A DNA stretch of 64,000 nucleotides from Haberlea rhodopensis (taxonomy: Eukaryota; Streptophyta; Magnoliopsida; Lamiales; Gesneriaceae), in the NCBI GenBank assembly GCA_907163345.1, contig CAJQUN010000958.1, positions 62,001 through 126,000 on the forward strand, written 5' to 3'. Positions 1 to 10,597 of this stretch are shown one piece after another. The translations under genes and the position numbers were made by a program. The notes under the pieces were generated by a model that saw nothing but the letters and a program-made list of their open reading frames with translations, made no database searches and was not told the DNA's origin. Numbering within the stretch: the stretch's first letter is position 1; each line of letters begins with the position of its first letter.

Positions 1-20
1 CGACATCGGCTAAGGCTTTA

Positions 21-253
21 TGAGGGGCCGCTTCATCGTGAAGCGGCCCCTCATTTACAAGCAGCCGCCCTCTGTGAGGGCAGCCCTTGCTTTGTTAGCG
101 GCCATCCAACGAGTGGGCGGCGCTACATCATTTAGGAGCCGCTCTCACGGAGGGCTGCCCCTCTATATTTTTTAAAAAAATATTTAAAATTTTATTAGTT
201 ATTTTAAAATTAAATTGAGTGGCCGCCTATTAGAAGAGGCGACCACTTAATTT
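21..253. repeat. GC-rich hairpin cluster
   Basis: Positions 21-35 and 39-53 form a perfect 15-bp inverted repeat around a 3-nt loop (arm TGAGGGGCCGCTTCA). Further short inverted repeats follow: GCCCTC/GAGGGC near 68-82, and AGTGGCCGCCT paired with AGGCGACCACT near 219-246. The GC-rich block stands out against AT-rich flanks. It looks like part of a small hairpin-forming repeat whose left end lies outside the window. No coding signal is seen. Confidence 0.6.
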
Positions 254-957
254 TTTATTATAATATATATTATAATATATTAATTATATTATATTATTAC
301 TAATATAATAAATAATATTTATTATATTACTTATAATACATATAACATAATATATTAATTTATTATAATAAATTTACATAATTAATATTATATTTTTATT
401 AATATAATTGATTCTCATATCATCGAGCATGTATTATTATTTCTATTGTCACTCTTAAATGATGATATATTGATTGTTTTGAATGAACAATGATATTGAG
501 AGACGTTGAAATGATCGACGTGTTATTCTTATTATTATTGTTATTGTTGATTGTATAATGGATGTTGATGATCGTTGAAATGAGCAAGAATGGACGCAAG
601 ATTTTCGAAAAGGGAGGCAAAAATCGAATTAATTGTGCATGTGAATAACAATCAATGCCATAATAAATCCCACAATGACTATGAAAACAGAGGCAAAAGG
701 AAAAGCTACTAGGTGTATTTTCACAGCTAAAGAGCAAAAAATTTCAAGACTTAGGGGCCCTCACATTAATTTGATGTACACCATGCATATTTAAATATGT
801 GATGTTTGTTACAGCTATCCGTTTTGGGAACCAACGGGGCAAGTCTATGCTCCACCGACACTTGGATTATTTTGCGTATTTAAAAATTAATGCTATGTCA
901 AATAGTCCAATGATTCCATCTCAACCTAACTTATGGTTTATATATATGTCACCATTA
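254..957. other. AT-rich intergenic DNA, nothing recognised
   Basis: Positions 254-420 are almost pure A and T with TATAAT-like words. The rest is ordinary AT-rich sequence. The short open frames here have no recognisable protein features. Confidence 0.5.
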
Positions 958-1336
958 TAGTTGTCAAAATGAGTTAGGTTCGGGTCAATATAACCTGCCA
1001 AATAGACGGATTTATCCAATATTTTTTGAGCCTGTCTAGCCAGCCCATTTTGGTTGGCATATCGAAGTGGATTGGCCTGTGGGTTAGATCAATTGATTAA
1101 TTTATAATAAAAATTTAATTAATTAATAAAAATATAATTAATTAATAAATTATTAATACTTTTAATCATTAAAATCTAATAAAATTATTGTATTTTTTAT
1201 TTTTTGGTTGGTTGGTGATCTAATGGCAAACCTCCTCGGGTTGAGTTGGTGGTTTTCCAATCCATCTAGAGGCGGCGGGCCAACCCATTGGGGGTTGACG
1301 GGTTCGAGTTCGGTTGACCTATTTTGACACTTCTAG
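958..1336. mobile_element. hAT-like MITE
   Basis: The left end contains GTCAAAATGAGTTAGGTTCGG and the right end GGTTGACCTATTTTGACAC. These form imperfect terminal inverted repeats around GTGTCAAAAT, a terminal motif common in plant hAT-derived MITEs. The centre is AT-rich and non-coding. I cannot define a clean 8-bp target duplication, so the exact ends are uncertain. Confidence 0.5.
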
Positions 1337-1855
1337 TCATTAGTGTGACTGCACATAGTTAAATCCGGTTTGTTTAATGCTACTATTAATGACACTATCC
1401 TTATGAATAATAACTATGAAATGTGTCACCTTCTCTAACATACATCGTAATCACTGTTCTTAAGTATCATAAAATAAAGTATCAAATTATAACTCCAATT
1501 CAATATTGAAAAAAGCTATTGGATTGATGAATTGCAGGAGTTATCCATTCCACGACAATTCAGAGGTGATTAGTGCTACTGCTGAAATTAGATAAATGAC
1601 TGCTGAAATTAGATAAATGGTAATGAGTATGACAATTTTTAAACATTTTATATGCCTAAATTTCTTTGTTATTTTGTGTACAGTATTGGGGAATATTTTT
1701 ATTTCGAAAACTATAATAAAATATATCCATAAACTTTAAATTTTATGGCATATTTCCCCGAATATTAGTTATTTTAATTAAGGGAACAATAATTCAATCT
1801 AGTCTAAAAAAAACATCAATTCACTTAAGTTCATTTCCTGTTGAAAATGATATTA
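1337..1855. other. Intergenic DNA with a short tandem duplication
   Basis: No gene is recognisable. A unit reading CTGCTGAAATTAGATAAATG occurs twice in direct succession near 1578-1620. The rest is AT-rich and featureless. Confidence 0.5.
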
Positions 1856-3790
1856 ATAACCCTCGTGAAGTTACTGTAGCAAGTGCACCACGGCACTGTA
1901 GCGTGTGCATCACCGTTACTATAGCACGTGCGCAAAAATTACTGTAGCTCGTGCATCGCAAAATTCAGAATTTTGCGGCCAAAAACTCGTGCACCACAGG
2001 CCGAAGTTGTTCACCAATACAAATTTTAGTGTACCGATGTCCGGTTTTAGTGCATACAATGTCCAATTATTGTGCATCTAATGTCCTATTTTAGTGCACC
2101 AATGCCAAATTTTAGTGTATCCAATCTCCAATTTTAGTGCATCCAATATACAAAAAATCGTGCATCAATGTACAAAAAATGTGAGCCAACATAAAAAAAA
2201 TCGTGCCTCAATGTACAAAAAATCGTGCACCAATTCACAAAAAAACCTGCATCAATGTACAAAAAATCGTGCACCAATACACAAAAACCGTGCACTAATG
2301 TAAAAAAAATCGTGCATCAATGACCAATTTTAGTGCATCAAATGACGAATTTTAGTTTATTCAATGTCTAAGTTTAGTGCACCAATGTCTAATTTTAGTG
2401 AATCCAACGTCCATTTTTAGTGTAAGACTATCCAATTTTAGTGCACCAAATGTAAATTGTGTGCATCAAATGTTTAGTTTTGGTGCACTGGTGTCCAATT
2501 TTCGTGGATACAATGTTCAATTTTAGTGCAACAATGATTAATTTTAGTGAATCAAATGCCCTATTTTAGTGCACCAATATCCAATTTTAGTGCGCCAATG
2601 TACAATTTCAGTGCATACAATGTTATTTTAGTGCATCCAATCTACAAAAGATCATGCATCAATATGTACAAAAAAATGCACCAATGTACAAAAAAAAAAT
2701 GCACCAATGTACAAAATCATGCACCAATGCACAAAAAATCGTGCACCAACGTCAAAAAAATTGTGCACCAATGTCCATTTTTAGTGCATCCAATGTCCAT
2801 TTTTAGTGCATCAATGTCCAATTTTAGTGTACCAAATGTAAAATTGCTTGCACCCAATGTTTAATTTTGGTGGACCAATGTCAAATTTTAGTGCACCAAT
2901 GTCAAATTTTAGTGCAACAATATCCATTTTATTGCGCCAATATCCAATTTTAGTGCATAAATGTTTAATTTTAGTGGACCAATGTCCAATTTCAGTGCAT
3001 CTAAGGTCCAATTTTAGTGCACTAATGTCCAATTTTAGTGCATTCAATGTCCAATTTTTGGTTGATGCACGCACGATTTAGGCTGAAATGAAATTGTTTA
3101 TGTTGATGCACGCACGAAATTGCTTTAGAACTCACGATGTTTTAACCTTGTGGTGCACGATTTTCTGTAATTGATTTTTAACTTTTGGTGCAGTTTTTTG
3201 AGCTTGTGGTGCACGATTTTTTGCTCTTGTGGTGCATGATTTTGTTAAACTTGTGGTGTACTGTTTTTTAACCTTGTGGTGCTCTATTTTTTAACATTGT
3301 GGTGCTCTAATTCTAACCTTGTGGTGCACTTAAATTTTTTTAAAATGGGGGTGCATGATTTTTAAGCTTGTGGTGTACTTGATTTTAACCTTGTTGTGCA
3401 CTTTATTTTTAACCTTTGTGCATGATTTTTGTAAATGATATGCACTTGATTTTTGTATTTGGGGGTGCACGATTTTTATAATGGGGGTACACGATTTTGG
3501 TAAGCGGGTGCATGATTTTTAACATGTTGGCACTTGATTTTTGTAATGGGGGTGCACGATTTTAAACATTGTGGTGCAATATTGTTACATGTTGCTGCGC
3601 GATTTTTGTAACTGGGTACAAAATTTTTGTAAAGGTGGGGTACTTGGTTTTTGTAATAGGGGTGCATGATTTTATAATGGGGGTCCATAATTTTGCAATT
3701 GGGTGTACGGAGGATTGAATACATTGGATTGTGTACCGGTGTACGCAGAGGAGTGGAGGTATGGTGTATGCAAACCCTAGTATTTTGAAC
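1856..3790. repeat. GTGCA minisatellite with foldback symmetry
   Basis: Units of roughly 20-25 bp are built on TTTAGTGCACCAATGTCCAA (about 2030-3060), alternating with units of the type AAAAAATCGTGCACCAATGT (about 2140-2330 and 2640-2770). From about 3060 to 3700 the array continues with units such as GTGGTGCACGATTTTT, the reverse complement of the second type. The region could therefore fold back on itself. Several open frames cross it, but they only translate the repeat (recurrent NFSAP or CTN motifs) and are not genes. It may be a foldback transposon or a locally expanded satellite. I cannot assign a superfamily. Confidence 0.7.
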
Positions 3791-5413
3791 AAACATGGTG
3801 GTGCGTACACCGCGTAACCAAATTCCGAAAACATTTTCAATTTGATAGCATGATTGTTCTTATTCATCTTCCCCACACCACTTATTCCTTGTGGCATGAT
3901 TGTTCGCTGTATTTGAACAAACTTGATGGACCATTCAATCCAGCTCTAATCTCCACCATTCTATCTACTCTCGGATTCTAGGAATTCTCCATCGTAGCCT
4001 TCGTCGTCGACCTCTCCACCACGAGCATCTTTGCTCCGCTTTCTCTTGCTCGGGCACCGGTGACGGGGGGCAGTGAGAGAAAGAAAGCAGGAACAGAAGC
4101 CCGTCGGCACTCATTACTCATTCGTCGTCGGATTCCTCAAGGGCGGTTTGTGCATGGGGGTTGGGGGCAACTGGTTCATACGGGGAGAAGAAAGACTACA
4201 GATGCACTAGCGGTAGTGGGAGGGATGAGTTGGAGAATTTTGACCTAAATTTTTAATTGAAAGGTATTTTTGTCAAAGAAAAGAATTAATAGATCAAAGT
4301 TTTGAAAAATGGACCCATGTGAATTATGTTTTCAGGAGGTGGACTATTAAGTAATGCTCTTTTTTGCCCAGATCTTGCTGAATTAATATTTTGTAATTGG
4401 TACATTCTTGCTATTTTCTCTTTAATTAACTCAAACTACCATGTTTTTACATTTTATAATATTATTAGAAAAATAAACAGTACAATAAATTCAACATACA
4501 TTTTAACGCAGTTCATCGTCTGAATTAAGTCACATAATCCTCCTACCACCCTTTGCGCTCTGATGCTCTGATTGCGAAGTGCATTTAGTACTTGTGCGGC
4601 GCTTTAGGATGCACAATGTTTTACTAAGTCGCGCACTGACGCTCCAGTCATGATCTGACACATTGAGTGAGCTTGGGTCGCTTTACGACAAATTTTTATT
4701 AAGTCACGTATTAAATTTTACTAAGTCGTGAACTTAGATGTTAGATATTCTTAATTCTCCGAAAATAATATAAGTCATTTTTAATAAATTCATATTATTA
4801 CAAAATATGTTGAAACAAAGATTTAATATTTGGTTTCATTTTCGAATTCATTATCTTATGACCATATATTAATAATTCATTTTTATTTTTCATTCCTAAA
4901 ATATATTTTTCGGAGAACTATAATTATCTCTATTAGTAGAGCGATCAAATAAAAGATTTGAATTACACTGTAAATAATATACAAATGATGCAATGTGTAA
5001 AATTTTAATAGGCAAGTGCACCCGCACTCGATTATTTTGAAAATTGAGATATTCGCGCATCATCCGTCGTACACCCACATCTGAACATATGTTTTCAGAA
5101 AGTATTTTCGAAAATAAAAGAAATGTATCCACAATGGCAAAAATATTTTCTGGATTCAGGAACTTGATCCAACTTTGCCCGAAGTCTTTCCTTATCCCAT
5201 TCAACCATTTTATCGCGAGTTGTAGTGCAGTTATGGTGGACGTTAAGAGATTGAATATAATGAATTAAATAAAGGAGAAATGACTCAGCAGATCAGATAA
5301 GATATAATAATAATTTAGCAAAAGTTGGAAAAACACTTCTCTAGCCGCCTGTAGTTACAGTTAACATACAACAAAATCATTGACGTTTCTGTAACCATTT
5401 TAGAACAAAGAAA
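3791..5413. other. Intergenic region upstream of the first subtilase
   Basis: Positions 3930-4240 are less AT-rich and include CT-rich leader-like sequence, but I find no convincing coding frame. The last 150 bases before the subtilase ATG probably hold its promoter and leader. A TATA-like run (GATATAATAATAAT) lies near 5299-5312, and the start codon context AAGAAAATGAAC is favourable in plants. Confidence 0.4.
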
Positions 5414-7717
5414 ATGAACCTGCTTCGATCAGTTCCACTGATTTTGTTCTCATGGTGTCTTTTGTTTCATCATGTTTATCAATCTTCGGCGCAAAGATCC
5501 ACGTATATTGTCCATATGGACAAATCCTCCATGCCTAAGGCATTTTCCACCCACCATTATTGGTACTCTTCCATACTTGAATCCGTTAAATCGGTGAGTC
5601 AGACATCATCGGACGGAAATGGACTCGGGCCGAAGCTCATATATACATACGACAATGCGTTCCATGGATTCAGTGCAGTGGTGTCCAAAGAGGAATTGAA
5701 AGCTTTGAAGAAGTCACCTGGATTCCTTTCAGCTTATGAAGATGGTATTGTCACACCAGACACCACGCATACGTATAAGTTCCTGTCTCTCAACACTGTT
5801 TCCGGGCTGTGGCCTGCATCTGAGTATGGAAAGGATGTTATAATTGGTGTCGTTGGCAGCGGCGTTTGGCCCGAAAGCCCGAGTTTTAAAGATGACGGGA
5901 TGACTGAGATTCCTGCAAGATGGAAGGGAAAATGTCAAGAAGGGGAAGAATTCAATTCATCGTTGTGTAACAAGAAACTCATCGGAGCACAATATTTCAA
6001 TGCCGGAGTTCGAGCTGCGAACCCGGGAGTTACTATTACTATGAATTCTGCCAGGGACGATGATGGTCACGGCACGCATGTTGGGTCCACTGCTGCTGGT
6101 AATTATGTGGACGGTGTCTCATTCTTTGGTTACGCCCCGGGGACGGCAAGAGGGGTTGCTCCGAGAGCTAGGCTGGCGGCGTATAAGGTCCTCTGGAATG
6201 AGGGTAGTCTCGAATCTGATGCGCTTGCTGGTATTGATCAGGCTGTGGCTGACGGGGTCGATGTGCTGTCGATTTCATTGAGTTATCGAAGGACTGATTT
6301 GTACGAGAACCCAATTGCCATAGCGGGCTTTGGTGCTCGAGAGAAGGGGATCCTTGTGTCTGTCTCAGCGGGAAACCGAGGCCCTAGTACTGCAACTTTG
6401 CTGGAAGGGATTCCATGGGCTGTGGTGGTGGCATCAGGGACTGTGGATAGGTGGTTTGCCGGAACCTTGACTCTTGGAAATGGGAAAAGGATCACGGGAT
6501 GGACTATGTTTCCTCTGCGAGCTGTGGTTAGAAACTTGCCTCTCGTTTACAATTCCACGTTATCCGCCTGCAACTCTACCGAATTGCTTGCCGAAGCTCC
6601 GGATAATAGCATAATTGTATGCAATCAAACCGATGAAACTACGGATTTCTTTTTCCTAATGAGGTATCTGACCCAGTCCAATGTCCGAGCAGCAATCATC
6701 ATATCTGAAGATACCAGCATACTCCGATCCATCTCATTTCCTCACCCTGGAGTCGTGATCACCCCAAAAGAAGCACAAGATGTGATCAAATACGCACAAA
6801 ACAATGATACAGCTAGAGCAACCATTGATTTTCAACAAACAATTATCGGGAGAAAGCCGAGAGCTGCTCCAGCACTGTCAGCTTCTTCGTCCAGAGGCCC
6901 TGCACGAAGCTATCCTGGAATCTTGAAACCGGACATAACGGCACCTGGAGTGTTGATATTAGCAGCAACTAATCCCTTTGTTATCGGACCACAAGTCGGG
7001 AACAACGTTTTCTTGTCCACAGACTACACTCTCATGTCCGGCACTTCAATGGCATGTCCTCACATTTCCGGAATAGCTGCACTTCTAATTGCCGCGCACC
7101 CTGAGTGGAGCCCTGCCGCGGTTCAATCTGCCATGATGACCACTGCAAATCCTTTTGATAATACTGGAGAACCAATTAAGGACATGGGCTTTGATTATCG
7201 AGTCGCAACGCCACTAGGCATTGGAGCAGGGCAAGTTGATCCAAACCGTGCACTTGATCCAGGCCTTGTTTACGATGCCACCCTGCAAGACTATGTAAAT
7301 CTCGTCTGCGCTATGAATTTCACCCCAGAACAAACTAAAACCATCATAAGATCAAGCTACAACTGCTCAAATCCATCCTCTGATCTAAATTACCCATCCT
7401 TTATTGCTCTATACGAGGTTCAAGATAAGACAACCAGATTAACCCGGAAGTTCAAGAGAACTGTGACAAATGTCGGAAACGGTGTAGCCACGTATAGAGT
7501 TAAGTTGGATATACCACAGGGTTCGACGATCACGGTTTCACCGGAGACTCTCGTGTTTCAAAAGAAAAATGAGAAGCAAAGCTACTCTCTAACGATTCAA
7601 TACCGGAGTAGCAGTGATTCTAAGGTCACCTATGGCTCAATCACTTGGGTTGAAGTGAATGCTAACCATACAGTGAGAAGTCCCATTGTGGTGTCTCCAG
7701 GGGTCAATGATGACTAG
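5414..7717 (+). CDS. Subtilisin-like protease (SBT1 type), catalytic Asp replaced
   Basis: A 767-residue plant subtilase (S8A, pyrolysin group), encoded without introns. Order of parts: hydrophobic signal peptide (about 1-26); I9 propeptide starting near TYIVHMDKSSMPKAF (about 30-108); S8 domain from about 115; PA-type insertion at roughly 365-475; C-terminal fibronectin-III-like domain after about 655. The length is normal for the family, which are secreted serine proteases that process proteins in the cell wall. His219 (in GHGTH), oxyanion Asn321 (in SAGN) and Ser545 (in SGTSMACPH) are present. The catalytic Asp, expected in an IDTGVWPES motif, is Gly148 (VVGSGVWPES, codon GGC at 5855-5857). 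The rest of the frame is intact, so this is either a pseudoenzyme or an early inactive copy. Family prodomains are normally removed autocatalytically, so maturation may fail unless another protease acts in trans. An AATAAA at 7848-7853 could serve polyadenylation. Confidence 0.93.
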   Translation: MNLLRSVPLILFSWCLLFHHVYQSSAQRSTYIVHMDKSSMPKAFSTHHYWYSSILESVKSVSQTSSDGNGLGPKLIYTYDNAFHGFSAVVSKEELKALKKSPGFLSAYEDGIVTPDTTHTYKFLSLNTVSGLWPASEYGKDVIIGVVGSGVWPESPSFKDDGMTEIPARWKGKCQEGEEFNSSLCNKKLIGAQYFNAGVRAANPGVTITMNSARDDDGHGTHVGSTAAGNYVDGVSFFGYAPGTARGVAPRARLAAYKVLWNEGSLESDALAGIDQAVADGVDVLSISLSYRRTDLYENPIAIAGFGAREKGILVSVSAGNRGPSTATLLEGIPWAVVVASGTVDRWFAGTLTLGNGKRITGWTMFPLRAVVRNLPLVYNSTLSACNSTELLAEAPDNSIIVCNQTDETTDFFFLMRYLTQSNVRAAIIISEDTSILRSISFPHPGVVITPKEAQDVIKYAQNNDTARATIDFQQTIIGRKPRAAPALSASSSRGPARSYPGILKPDITAPGVLILAATNPFVIGPQVGNNVFLSTDYTLMSGTSMACPHISGIAALLIAAHPEWSPAAVQSAMMTTANPFDNTGEPIKDMGFDYRVATPLGIGAGQVDPNRALDPGLVYDATLQDYVNLVCAMNFTPEQTKTIIRSSYNCSNPSSDLNYPSFIALYEVQDKTTRLTRKFKRTVTNVGNGVATYRVKLDIPQGSTITVSPETLVFQKKNEKQSYSLTIQYRSSSDSKVTYGSITWVEVNANHTVRSPIVVSPGVNDD

Positions 7718-10557
7718 TTTCTGGGAATCGTGTGATATCCAGTTAATAGTCCCAAATGAAATTTTATTCTCTGCGGTTCAATTATTGAAGTTGAATAATG
7801 TTACACGGTTATAAACATGAATGGTTGCAAACTAGTTTGGAAGGTGAAATAAAATCTCTTTTAGTAGGCATATAGAGACACACACACAGATATATATGAA
7901 CACAATTTCATAACCTGATAAAAACTGTAAGGTAACGTTTGGTATGGAATGAAGCTTGAACATCAATCGTTGTGACCATAAACCTATTTCGAGCGAAAAA
8001 TACACATCTATATGCGCACGTGTTGTGTATATAATTCTAGTTTTTGTTGGCACCGCACAAGACGTGGTGTCAGGCACCAGCATGTTGGTTAAGTTTTTTC
8101 TTAATTTGATCGAAAATAACATTTCAAATGATTGACTTTAACAAACTTTAAAAAAAACGACTATAATATGGTAATTGGATAGGAAAAAAACATTTAAAGT
8201 TGTGCGCATCAACAACTGATTAAGATAATTGTTTTTCCTAATCGATTAATCCGCGCATCACCAAAAAAAATTTATTTAACAAAATAAGAAAAAAAAAGTT
8301 TAGTTAAAAAAAAAAAATTTTTAAAAAAAATTTAATGAACAACAATTTTCTATTCATTACAATATTAATGGACAAGTAATCACTTAGCCACTATTGATTA
8401 CTATTCATTATAATAGTATTATTCATAACTCTTTGACAGTTATTATATAGTTATATTTATTATAATAGTACTATTTATAACTCTTTGACATTTACTATAT
8501 AGTTATAATATTTATATATATATAGGGCTATTTAGCGGATCAATTCGATCCGTCCGGATCGGAACCGATTGTTTTGGATCCGGTAATTCAGACCAAGTTT
8601 TGTCTGCTCGTGAGAAGACGAAAGAGAAACTTTCTGAACTGCTCGGGCAGGGTAAGGAACCGGGTTGGATCTGGTTCCAACCCGGAACCGATTTTTTTCC
8701 CAAAAAATCGAGGAAATTATTGCTTAGAGGGGTTGGAACCGATTTTTTCCCCAAAAATCGAGGAAATTATTGCTTAGAGGATTCGAACACGCAACCATCA
8801 CCTTCTATTCTGCAGCTACAACCAATTGAGTTAATGGGCCTTTGTGATTTTAAACTAAACTCGAAATGTTTATCTAAATAAAAAAACTATTTTTTTGTAA
8901 AAATAATGGATCATGTTCCGGTTCAGCCCGGAACCAGATCCGTTTGGTCCAGAACCGTTAAGATACCGATTTCGAAACGGTAGAACCATGGCCTAACACT
9001 GGTCGACTGCTACTTTTATTTTATTCTTTGAGTCAGCATCAAACCAATCTTTGAGCAGTGTAAGCATGTACATCGAATAACATACCATGCGCTACGATTA
9101 ACTGCAGGTGATAAAACAAAGGTCTCGGTTTGTGGATTAATTTGTAATTGTGTTGGTTCTCTACCTATTGGTTGTAGAGTTACATCATAATTTTTTTTTT
9201 TTAACTATATGTATTTTTAAAGGTTCTGGCACCTCCAACAGAACCACATGTTTGTAAGTTGTTTTACATATTTTACAAATAGCAACATATTTATTCGTAC
9301 CTAGTTTCGACTCCATATCGAAATGATATCATATCTTGTTTTGTTTGGGACTGTTACTCGCTCTACTCTCAGCAATAGTGGCTTCGGATGACTCCATGTG
9401 TGGTGGACGATGGGAAGCATAAGGTTCTGCAATTTGTTCGGCTTTTTCGTCAATATGGTGTGCATCATCAAAGTCGGTAAAATAATCATATTCCGCGTGT
9501 ACTGGTGGAAACTGTGGAATTGCGGGAGCACCACCACGGCCATCACCAGTTAGAAGATGTCATAGTAATATTGGAATAATCTACAAAAACGAAATAACAA
9601 AGATATTATAATAACAAAGTGATAATAAAATTGCGATAATTACACTATAATAAACAAAGTTGAGATAATTGTATACAATTTCAGAAAATTGGAGATGATA
9701 GAATTCGAGAATTGTTTGAGTGAAAAATGGTAGAAATGAAATGGTATTCACAGCAGTTTGATTGGGGGGTTGGGGGTGTAGGGGGCTCAAGTTTTTTTAA
9801 TATCCGAACCGAATCTGATTCTGGGTCAGAACCGAAATCACTGGGCTGGAACCGATGGATCATGGGGCTGGAACCGATGGATCACCGGTCCCAACCCATT
9901 CGATTTGGTCAGATCCAGGCAAGTTCTAGATCGGACCATTAATTTGTGCCGGATCGCCAAGTTCCCAACCAGATTGAGCCGGTTTGATTTCGCTCCAGAT
10001 CGGGACGATCCGGCCCGTTAAGCAGTCGGTAATATAATTTGGTATTAGAAAAAAGTGCTGCATGACAAATTTAAAATAATATTTTAATTTTTCTATTTAT
10101 ATTTTTCCTTCTTATAATGCAATTATAATATATATAACTATAGGCATTTTTTTCTAGGATTTTAATTTTTTTATTTGAAATCTTTATCAAATGTATTTAT
10201 TTTAAAAAAATTCATCCTATTCGATCAACTTTTTATTTAGTTTTATCGGTTATAATTAGGATTCACCAATAAATAAAATTCCATCATTTTTAAACAAACT
10301 TCCACAATGTAAAGAGGCATTATTCGGAATTGAGTATGGTGAGATAACCCCTCAACTCCACCCATGTGTGGAGGACGTAAACTCCAATAAATTATATTTT
10401 GACAGGCCTGCTATTTTAGCCTTGAATTGGCATAGTTTTCCTCGTCTCGCTGTATTATATTGAGACAGGCCGAATCAGGACAATACAAATGAAAGCTCCA
10501 TTTGTGTAAATATTAGCTATGCCGGATTAGAGTGTAATTTTTAACGTCACGCTCGAG
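7718..10557. other. Spacer between the tandem subtilases, with degenerate repeats
   Basis: No gene is seen. Two stretches, about 8524-9000 and 9790-10030, are rich in GGAACCGAT, GGATCCG and CCGGTTC words, as in short non-autonomous DNA transposons. I could not fix their ends. The remainder is AT-rich. A tRNA-like B-box-resembling string (GGATTCGAAC) occurs at 8778-8787, without a credible tRNA fold around it. Confidence 0.45.
8687..8780. repeat. Tandem direct duplication of about 46 bp
   Basis: Two adjacent near-identical copies begin with GGAACCGATTTTTT and end with AAATTATTGCTTAGAGG. They lie inside the GGAACCG-rich repeat stretch of the subtilase spacer. Confidence 0.7.
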
Positions 10558-10564
10558 TATAAAT
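10558..10564 (+). promoter_or_regulatory. TATA box of the second subtilase gene
   Basis: TATAAAT lies 34 bases before the ATG at 10598, in an otherwise mixed-composition stretch. If it is used with normal spacing, the 5' leader would be only a few bases long. The distance is therefore odd, and a different start site further upstream remains possible. Confidence 0.45.
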
Positions 10565-10597
10565 GGTGGATTTCTTCCTTAAACATCTCAAACCATA

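Noticed and set aside
2094..3081. Short frames rich in NFSAP and CTN
   Set aside because: Repeat translation of the GTGCA minisatellite.
8062..8091. Palindromic GGCACC...GGTGCC block, also near 43879-43902, as a shared mobile element end
   Set aside because: Similarity is limited to about 35-40 bases and neither site has a second end or target duplication.
8778..8787. tRNA or SINE promoter box (GGATTCGAAC)
   Set aside because: No A box at proper distance and no cloverleaf could be drawn by eye.
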